Source of the DNA: Asterionellopsis glacialis
Taxonomy: Eukaryota; Bacillariophyta; Plagiogrammaphyceae; Rhaphoneidales; Asterionellopsidaceae
DNA length: 13,821 nucleotides
Assembly (NCBI GenBank): GCA_014885115.2
Contig: WKLE02001849.1
Span: 1 to 13,821 of the forward strand
Direction of reading: 5' to 3'
Positions 1 through 7,000 of the stretch are shown in pieces (position 1 is the first letter of the stretch; every line of letters starts with the position of its first letter). The notes under the pieces were generated by a model. It did not search any database. It was not told where the DNA came from and was given only the letters and a program-made list of their open reading frames with translations. The position numbers and the translations under genes are program-made.

Positions 1-20
1 TCTAGCTCTAAAATCTAAGC

Positions 21-28
21 TATAAAGG
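21..28 (+). promoter_or_regulatory. TATA-like core promoter element before the plastid-protein gene
   Basis: TATAAAGG lies about 98 nt upstream of the ATG at 119. That distance would allow a 5' UTR of roughly 65-70 nt if transcription starts about 30 nt downstream of the box. The surrounding 12-mer CTAAGCTATAAA recurs at 3438-3449. The call rests only on motif and position; no start site can be seen directly. Confidence 0.3.
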
Positions 29-118
29 CGCCTTTGCTTGTAACGAAAAATAAATCCACGCTTAGAGTTCACCATTCACCAGTCGCCCTTCGAAAGACAT
101 ATTTCTACAAATTGTATC

Positions 119-1150
119 ATGGTGTCTAATTTTCCTGAGAAGAAACAATGCGGCATGTTCCTACTTATTGGAATTTTAATTTGTTCCAACAATCTTTCCA
201 CAACGTCAGCTGCATTCACAACTTCCCAATATTCTAGAACAACAACAACAACAGCAATACCACATATTCAACAAAAAGAACAACTAGACCATACTTTTGT
301 GCTTCACGCTAAAAAGAAAAAGGGTGGCAAAGGAAAGAGTAAAGGTCAAAAGAAACAATCTGGTTTTGAATGGGCTACCTCTTTCCAATTGAAACCATTC
401 GAAGCGAAAGCGACGCGTGAATTAGCTTCCACTGCATGTGCTTCCTTCGAAGGTCGTACGGGAAAACCGCTTGCAGAGGAACTCCAAGGATCTTCAGATA
501 TTCCAAAATCATTGTGGAATGCACCCGTTGCTTGTGTAGTTGTCTCATCTATCAAAAAAGATGATGCCACCGATGCTGAAGATGAGAATGACGTCCAGGA
601 TCCTAATGACAATGGCCTTGCTATCAAATATGCCAACGTGGCCGCACTGGAGACGGTCGGATTAAAGCCTGACCAATGGGAACGGTTCATTGCCATGCCA
701 GATCAAACAGGCATTCTAAAGGTCCCAGAAAACCCTGTGGTAATTGATCTACCTTCTGACATGAAGGGTGACAAAAAGTATGTCGGTGGGTATACGAAGA
801 AAATTATACGGGGAGCTGGAGAAGGAGATGATGACACATCTATTGTAAATGCACACCGTTGGTCGATCGAAAAGAGTAGTTTGTTAGGGGGCAAGTTTGT
901 CACAGAAGTTTTGGGAGTTGCGTATGCATGGGATGAATGGTTGATTGGTGAAGATGTAGTGTGTCGACCTGGAGGAGTTCGAGAAGAACGATTAGATCCA
1001 GAAGATATTGAAGAAAGAGTCCAGACACAAGCTGCGGCTATTCGTGAATTGAAGGAAGTTCAAGGATTCGGGAATAAGGACCCAGAGGTCATTGATGCCG
1101 TTGAGGAGCTGAAAAGACTGAAGACACTACTTGAAGATATTAAAGCTTAG
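119..1150 (+). CDS. Plastid-targeted protein of unknown function with C-terminal WHEP-like helical hairpin
   Basis: Intronless, 343 residues. Residues about 12-32 are a hydrophobic signal peptide ending in S30-A31-A32 followed by F33. This is the ASAF-type motif, with Phe at +1, that marks diatom precursors crossing the ER and plastid membranes. A Thr/Ser-rich, acid-poor transit stretch follows (34-50, including a Thr run encoded by an AAC repeat). Residues 65-79 are strongly basic (Lys/Gly). The middle (about 82-295) is a globular region I do not recognise; it starts GFEWATSFQLKPFEAKATRE and has an acidic stretch near 148-165. Residues about 299-343 form two amphipathic helices with the spacing of a WHEP-TRS domain (Q..AIRELK then DAVEELKRLK), a helical hairpin best known as an RNA- or protein-binding appendage of aminoacyl-tRNA synthetases. 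No synthetase catalytic motif is present. The start is chosen because only this Met gives the targeting peptide. Plastid location is well supported; a nucleic-acid-binding role is inference. Confidence 0.85.
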   Translation: MVSNFPEKKQCGMFLLIGILICSNNLSTTSAAFTTSQYSRTTTTTAIPHIQQKEQLDHTFVLHAKKKKGGKGKSKGQKKQSGFEWATSFQLKPFEAKATRELASTACASFEGRTGKPLAEELQGSSDIPKSLWNAPVACVVVSSIKKDDATDAEDENDVQDPNDNGLAIKYANVAALETVGLKPDQWERFIAMPDQTGILKVPENPVVIDLPSDMKGDKKYVGGYTKKIIRGAGEGDDDTSIVNAHRWSIEKSSLLGGKFVTEVLGVAYAWDEWLIGEDVVCRPGGVREERLDPEDIEERVQTQAAAIRELKEVQGFGNKDPEVIDAVEELKRLKTLLEDIKA

Positions 1151-2093
1151 AGTATGAATTAAATACTGTGGTTGTGAGTTCGGGGTCGTTCGTACTTCCT
1201 CACATTTCTTGCATTGTTCAAAAGGAACAACATTCAGTAGCGTTTTAGACTGCACATTAGATAATATGGTGTAATCCTCAATATCTACACTATCGTTGTC
1301 CACAGTTTCCTGAGCCAACTAATATGTCATCTACCATGGAGAATATTATTCACCCACGAAACAAGTCTCGAGGCAGGAAAAAAGAGTCCATAATTTTTTA
1401 TAGTGTTTAACAATAGTTTGGCAACTACCAACGTACATGTGCATCATCATCTCTAACTCACAAATACTATTGTGTGGGATTACCATGTCCCAGAAAAGCG
1501 CACGTAATTTGTCTGGTCACATCAGGTATTGAAACTTTAACCACTTTGTTTCTAAGTATCCTTCTTTGCTGTTTGTACTTTGGCACAGTTCCCAGGAATT
1601 CCTATCTAGACTAACGTAGCTTATTGAATATTTTTGTACGAGCTCTATGATACAGGTACATCACGAAGTACTACATTTCATTAATATAAAAGTACCTGTA
1701 CCGTATGCTGTACGAAACGTCAGTATGTCCATGTCGCTGAAAAAATCGAAAATGTATCGCTAAACTACTTCAGATTGTACGGGTATCTGGTACCCTGTAA
1801 ATTATACATATTATGATACTGGATAACCTGGTAGGAAGGAACCCTCCGATTTCTTTTGGTTCGACAAAAATTTTCACGAAATCTCGTCAACAGCACATAC
1901 CTGGTACTCTCTCTAGAGAGCTATTGGTAACACATTTTGACCTGAAATGGGTCGATGGGATTGACGACACCCTCAGAACCTACCCACCGGTAACCAACCG
2001 ACCGACCTCTCGTCCCTTGTTGTTTTTCTGTAAAGCATGTGCAGATGTCAAAAAATTAACACCGCGGTGCATCCATAAGAGTAAAGAATTATC
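1151..2093. other. Intergenic region, GTAC-rich, no supported gene
   Basis: This 943-nt gap separates two genes on the same strand. ATTAAA at 1158-1163 is a possible poly(A) signal for the upstream gene. The tetramer GTAC occurs at 1192, 1433, 1575, 1636, 1656, 1668, 1692, 1698, 1710, 1777, 1790 and 1904, far above chance in the stretch 1636-1793. A perfect 9-nt inverted repeat, TACAGGTAC (1651-1659) with GTACCTGTA (1692-1700), and a small GGGTA/TACCC hairpin (1781-1795) lie in the same cluster. It probably contains the promoter of the glycosyltransferase gene. A 100-codon ORF at 1813-2115 has no recognisable features and runs into the next gene in another frame, so I do not call it. Confidence 0.6.
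1651..1700. repeat. Perfect 9-nt inverted repeat in the GTAC cluster
   Basis: TACAGGTAC at 1651-1659 and its exact reverse complement GTACCTGTA at 1692-1700 are separated by 32 nt. It could be a paired protein-binding site or a weak stem. It sits about 400 nt upstream of the glycosyltransferase ATG. A functional role is inference. Confidence 0.35.
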
Positions 2094-3404
2094 ATGTGCA
2101 CTACCTCATTATTGAAAAGATTCCTTTTGTTCTTGTCGATAGCAGTGATATTTATCGGAGCCGATAAATCATCCTCCGCATCAGCTGGAGAATGCCTTGA
2201 GCATGACGAAAAGACGGGACAGTGCAAAGTAGGTCATTTCGATGATGAATCCAAACGACGACAGCCTACTCAAACCAATAAAAAATCTTCCGCATGTTTG
2301 ACGGTCGCAGTGACACCCAATTCCACAGGTTTGTTTCATGATGCGGCTGTATGGAAGATGTATGTAGGTTCGGAGGTTTCGTTGTTTACTACGCCGGCGA
2401 CAGCGCGTACAGTAGACTGTCAAGTTCGTATATTCCTCGAAGAAACACCAAGTTACGTCACGTCCTTGAAGAACTATAAAGATGAAAAAATACATAAGGA
2501 TTGGATTTCGGTACGACGAAATTGGGTTGTCATTAATCCAGATATGTTTCATGATGAAATTTTACATCAACCTGGGTTGGAGTTGGTATTGTGTAAAACA
2601 CATCAATGTGTAGAATTCATCAAGAAAGCACGAATACGACTGAACGTTCAAGTTCCTATTTTGTATATCGGGTTCACATCCATAATCGATGACGTTGCCC
2701 CGAAGGAGAGTAGTAGTGGTGGTAGTGGTAGTAGGAGTCCCAAAAAGGACTTTACGAAGTTTTTACACATTGCTGGGAAAAGTCCATTTAAAGGGACAGT
2801 CTCCATAATACAAGCTTGGCTGCGTAATCCAAATTGGCCCAAATTGACCATTACAAGTTTTGATAACATGTTATTAAAAGTGGTGCTTGAAAATTTTTAC
2901 AAGGAAGGAAACAAATTACCATCCAATCTTGAACATATTGATCGAAAATTACGACCGGAAGAGATTGCACAAATACGACATAATCATTCCGTTCATCTTT
3001 GTACATCCAGTATGGAGGGCTTTGGACATTACATTAATGAAGCCAGAGCTGTTGGAGCCCTAATCGTATCCACAGATTATCCTGCCATGAATGAATTCTT
3101 TGTGGATGATCCAACGTCTGGAATTCTGGTAAAGCCTGCAAAATTTGAAAAGTGGCAAACTTACATGAATGCAGCCATTGTAGATGCAGTAGGTATTCAG
3201 GGTGCAGTGGATGAAATTTTGTCCATGACACAAAAAGACCGTGCAGCCATGGGAGCTCGTGCCAAAGAGTCATATGAGAAAGACCGTGATAAATTTGCCA
3301 AGTTGGCAAAGAAACTCAAGTGTCTTGCATCTAGAAAATCATGTAATGACGATGAAAATTTGGTGAGCTGTGCTGCTAAATGTGGAATATTGGACTTTGA
3401 TTAG
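2094..3404 (+). CDS. Secretory-pathway GT-B glycosyltransferase, GT4/Glycos_transf_1-like
   Basis: Intronless, 436 residues. A signal peptide (basic K8-R9, hydrophobic core about 10-22, S28-A29-S30-A31 with likely cleavage after A31) sends it to the ER/Golgi lumen or outside. No later membrane segment is evident, so it looks soluble. The N-terminal domain (about 66-200) is divergent. The C-terminal domain carries the hallmarks of a retaining GT-B transferase. FLHIAGKSPFKGT (223-235) matches the nucleotide-sugar-side Gly/Lys strand-loop of the second Rossmann domain. E308-G-F-G-H-Y-I-N-E316 is an exact EX7E motif, followed by EARAVGALIVSTD, which are the donor-binding acidic residues of GT4-type enzymes. 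A Ser/Gly linker (206-215) separates the domains. Cysteines near both ends (C34, C44; C410, C417, C426, C430) suit disulfides in the secretory lumen. Donor and acceptor cannot be told; protein glycosylation or cell-wall/mucilage polysaccharide synthesis are both reasonable. This start is used because it supplies the signal peptide. Confidence 0.85.
   Translation: MCTTSLLKRFLLFLSIAVIFIGADKSSSASAGECLEHDEKTGQCKVGHFDDESKRRQPTQTNKKSSACLTVAVTPNSTGLFHDAAVWKMYVGSEVSLFTTPATARTVDCQVRIFLEETPSYVTSLKNYKDEKIHKDWISVRRNWVVINPDMFHDEILHQPGLELVLCKTHQCVEFIKKARIRLNVQVPILYIGFTSIIDDVAPKESSSGGSGSRSPKKDFTKFLHIAGKSPFKGTVSIIQAWLRNPNWPKLTITSFDNMLLKVVLENFYKEGNKLPSNLEHIDRKLRPEEIAQIRHNHSVHLCTSSMEGFGHYINEARAVGALIVSTDYPAMNEFFVDDPTSGILVKPAKFEKWQTYMNAAIVDAVGIQGAVDEILSMTQKDRAAMGARAKESYEKDRDKFAKLAKKLKCLASRKSCNDDENLVSCAAKCGILDFD
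2706..2738 (+). repeat. Low-complexity AGT/GGT tract coding the Ser/Gly linker
   Basis: Tandem AGT, GGT and related triplets encode the Ser/Gly-rich linker of the glycosyltransferase (residues about 206-215). Such in-frame triplet tracts change length easily by slippage, so length polymorphism among strains would be expected here. Confidence 0.5.
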
Positions 3405-4096
3405 AAATGAATCCTAAAACAAAACAATAGTGCGTAGCTAAGCTATAAAAATGATTTTGACTTTGGCTTTTGAAATTTTCACTTTGTTTCTTTTTTATAC
3501 ATGCTTTATTTAGCGTAAAAAGTAGATGATTTTTCAGCCATGTTGTTCGCAACAGAGAGGTCTAACGTTCAACAATCATTTAAAAAAGAAATTGTCTCCC
3601 ATCCTAATTTTGTAGAAACGTTGCCGTTCGTTTTCATCAAGTATTTAGTTGACTCCTTCATAAATCATAAATTTTTATATTTCCATGTTGGGGTTAAAAC
3701 TAATTTAAATATGTGCCCCCTATTTCATGAAAAGTATTTTCTGCAGATCCCAGTAATCCGTACAGAGTTATGAGTACAGTAAAACATAAAGGTAAAATTG
3801 TAGGATATATGGGGTACAATGTTGTGATCAAAAAGATGAAAGCGCAGGAAATATGCGGTGAGAGGATAGCTCAAACCAAACAGCCGCGGGAGAGCTCGCA
3901 GGCAGGAGGCGAGAAATTGGATGCAATGCAAACACCTCTGACAGTCGACCAAACTAACTAGCAACAACATCACGACACGCACAGGGACATTTGCAAACGA
4001 CTCAAGAAACGAGATCCCATATCATTGGTGCTTGACAGTCTCAAAATATACATTAATCGTATCATTCGAAAGTAAGCTTGTATTACAGATATTACA
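3405..4096. other. Intergenic region between glycosyltransferase and CTR9 genes
   Basis: This 692-nt AT-rich gap should hold the 3' UTR of the glycosyltransferase and the promoter and 5' UTR of CTR9. CTAAGCTATAAA at 3438-3449 repeats the TATA context seen at 15-26, and an ATG lies 96 nt after it at 3540. The ORF there (3540-3773, 77 codons) and the next one (3770-3961, 63 codons, overlapping it as ATGA) are rich in AT-driven residues and show no domain, so they are not called. No clear TATA box is seen close to the CTR9 ATG; the context of that ATG (ACAATGAC) is acceptable. Confidence 0.55.
3444..3450 (+). promoter_or_regulatory. TATA-like element of uncertain use
   Basis: TATAAAA sits 40 nt after the glycosyltransferase stop codon, inside a 12-mer identical to the one around the TATA-like element of the first gene. 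It could start a transcript across 3540-3961 or a long CTR9 leader, or it could be chance in AT-rich DNA. Confidence 0.15.
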
Positions 4097-7000
4097 ATGA
4101 CTGCTGCCGAAGGGGGCACAACGACGAGTGCTCTCAATGGCGTGGACAAGACGGAAGAGGATGACAGCATGCCGTCTCTCATCATTCCGTATACCTCTTC
4201 GTCTACACCGTCCGAGAATAATTTTGTCGAAATCTTCCCAGAAGAGTTGGCCGATATCCCATCGTCGGAGTTGATGGCAGTATTAAAAGAGCTAAATGCG
4301 GCTCATGATGTTTGGGCCGATGCTGCAATGATGTATATTCAACAAAAGCGAGCTCGAGAAAGTGCAGCTATCCTTCAGGAAGCCTGTGGTCGTCCTGGTG
4401 GAAACAAGGAACAGACCGTACGTATTTTTGCATCTGCGGGTATTGCACATTTAACACAAGCTTCGGTCGTGGGGTCCTCCTCGAACAAAAGTAAGGGTGC
4501 AAGTGCAGGAGCTGCCACTGATTCCACTGATCCCAGTGAGGAACTTCGAGCCTTGGCCGATAATCGATTTACGCATGCTAGTAAGGTAGATACTCTCTTT
4601 CCTATGCAATGGATTGGTCGCGGTATGCTTAATTTATCCATGGACCGTTTAGACCAAGCACGATTCTTTTTCGAAACCACCCTCAAACAATGTGGTGAGG
4701 TGTTACCGGCACTTTTGGGAATGGCTGCTGTGTTGTACCATGAAAAAGATTACAAGGGAGCTCAAGCAAATTATGCCAAGGCAATTCGATTGTTTCCCAA
4801 AAAAAGTGGTGCATCCACGCGGGTAGGATTTGGATTAGCCTGTTATCGATTGGGACAAGTGGACCGCGCCAAGGCGGCCTTTGCGAGAGCCATGGAAATT
4901 GACCCCGACAATGTGGATGCCATGGTGGGATCTGCTATTTTGGACATGGCTAGTTTAGATGAAACCTCAAGAGACTTTCGAAAAACAACCGAGAGAGCTA
5001 TTCGAATGCTTTCCACTGCCAATGTGACAGATCATTCCAATGCCATGGTACAAAACCATCTTGCGAATCATTACTTTTGGAAATGGACTCCCGTGGCTGG
5101 CAAAGTTTCTGTGACACAGGGATCCACGACGATTACAGCATCACAACCAGTACCGCTGGATGCAGGAGAACGTATCCGTATTGGTGTAGAAATGGAAACG
5201 GATGTCAGAGATGTTGGTGGAGGTACTGGCGATGATAATACCACCACCTTTACAATCCGTGAACCATGGAAGGGTGCGTCACAAACAAATCTAAAATTGT
5301 GGAAAAAGGATTATGACCGTGTCGTGGCACTTGCCAAGGGTGCCTATAGTAGTACGGGTGTAGATGAAATCAAGGCCGAAGCTCTGTTCCATTTGGCACG
5401 TGTTTACCACATTCGCGAAGATACAGAGAATGCACACAAATTTTATGAAAAAGCGTGTCATTTGTCCCCCAACTTGACCCCCGCACGCTTTGGATTGGCA
5501 CAAACCTTGATTTTTCAAGAGGAATACGAACACGCCGCTGCACATCTTCGATTGGTCTTGGGTACAAGTTCGACTGCCACAGATGCTCTAGCAGCCCTTG
5601 GATTGATTGAATCACGCGAAGGGGGCAAAAGTCCCAAGGAGGGATTGGCCTACTTGAAAAAGGCAATTGATTTGGATCCTCTTAACCCCGACTTGATTCT
5701 GTTGGAAGCATTGGCACTTCAACAGCGTGAAAGTGATTATCCTATAGCTCTACAAAGGTATAAAAAGGCGGTAGAACTGATCGAGAAACAAGAGAAAACT
5801 GTACCCTTTGAAATTTTGACCAATATTGGAGTGTTGTGTCACGAAACCAAAAAATACGACGAAGCCTTTGAAGTATACATGCGGGCTCTTCAAGTTCTGG
5901 ATGAAAGTGGACAAGCTGCAATTGCTACGATAGATAACGTGGGTATAGAGGGAGGTTCGATCCGCCATGCAGACAATGGTATTTTTGTGGGATATGTTGA
6001 AACAGATGTCACAGTTGCTGCAACGCCAAAGGGGGGCGAAGAAAAAGATGACTCTGAACAAGAGACAGCAGCAAAGCTTTTAAAGATAACGGGCCCGTCT
6101 ACCGTTAGTGCTGATCCGTCTTCTATCCCGCTTCGTGCAGGAGATCACGTGCGTCTAGGTGAATCGTTTGAGACTATTTGTGAAGAGATTGTACCCACGG
6201 AGGAAGGGCTATCCTTGCGAATCAAGGAACCATTTTCATCTAGTTCCAATGAAGTTGAAAATATGGTTGTTTCAGTCAAGCGCGAAAACCGCCGACTTGA
6301 TCACCCGTCAGCTATCAGTGTTGCTTTTAACTTGGCACGTCTTCATGAAGCTGCTGGAAGGACTCTTGCTGCTGTGGAGCTGCACAAGGCCATTTTAAAG
6401 CGTAATCCAGCCTATGTGAACAGTTATTTACGTCTTGCCTGTATAGCCAGAGACGTAGGGTCATTGAAGGAATGTTCAGAATGGCTCAAGATTGCCTGTG
6501 CGGTTGCTCCTGGTAACGCCGAGGTTCTTACTTTAGTTGGAAATCTGCATTTGTCCTTATGCGATTGGGCACCTGCACAATCTGTGTTTGACCAGTTGTT
6601 GGTACAAAAGGTTCCGAATGCAGAGCAGTATTCCATGCTCAGTCTTGCAACTATTTACTTCAATAACTTGAAAACTCCTGGAAAGTATGCAAAGCATTTG
6701 CAATACTCTGCTGATTACTACAAGAGAATCCTCACCAAAGATAAAGCAAATGCGTATGCTGCAAATGGTCTCGGTACAATTCTTGCGGAAAAGGGTGATC
6801 TCTTCAAAGCAAAAGAAATATTCAATCGAGTCCGCGAAGTGAGTAGCGATACTATTGCTGATGCCCATTTGAATCTGGGTCATATTTTTCTTGCGCAGAA
6901 GAAGCATCCAGAGGCACTTCAAATGTACCAGAGCTACATGAAGAAAATAGAAGACACAGATGCTCCCATTACAAGCAAAAGCCGAGATGATGATGTTATC

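Noticed and set aside
1127..1318. 63-codon - strand ORF over the end of the first gene
   Set aside because: No recognisable feature; overlaps real coding sequence antisense.
1433..1907. Copper-response element cluster as a firm call
   Set aside because: GTAC-binding SBP factors are known from the green lineage; in a likely diatom only the enrichment itself can be claimed.
1813..2115. 100-codon + strand ORF before the glycosyltransferase gene
   Set aside because: No domain, no targeting signal, and it overlaps the start of the well-supported gene in another frame.
3540..3961. Two short + strand ORFs sharing an ATGA stop/start overlap at 3770-3773
   Set aside because: The overlap looks operon-like, but this is a eukaryotic nuclear region and both ORFs have AT-driven composition and no domain. 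The only reason to look again is the TATA coincidence, listed as a finding.
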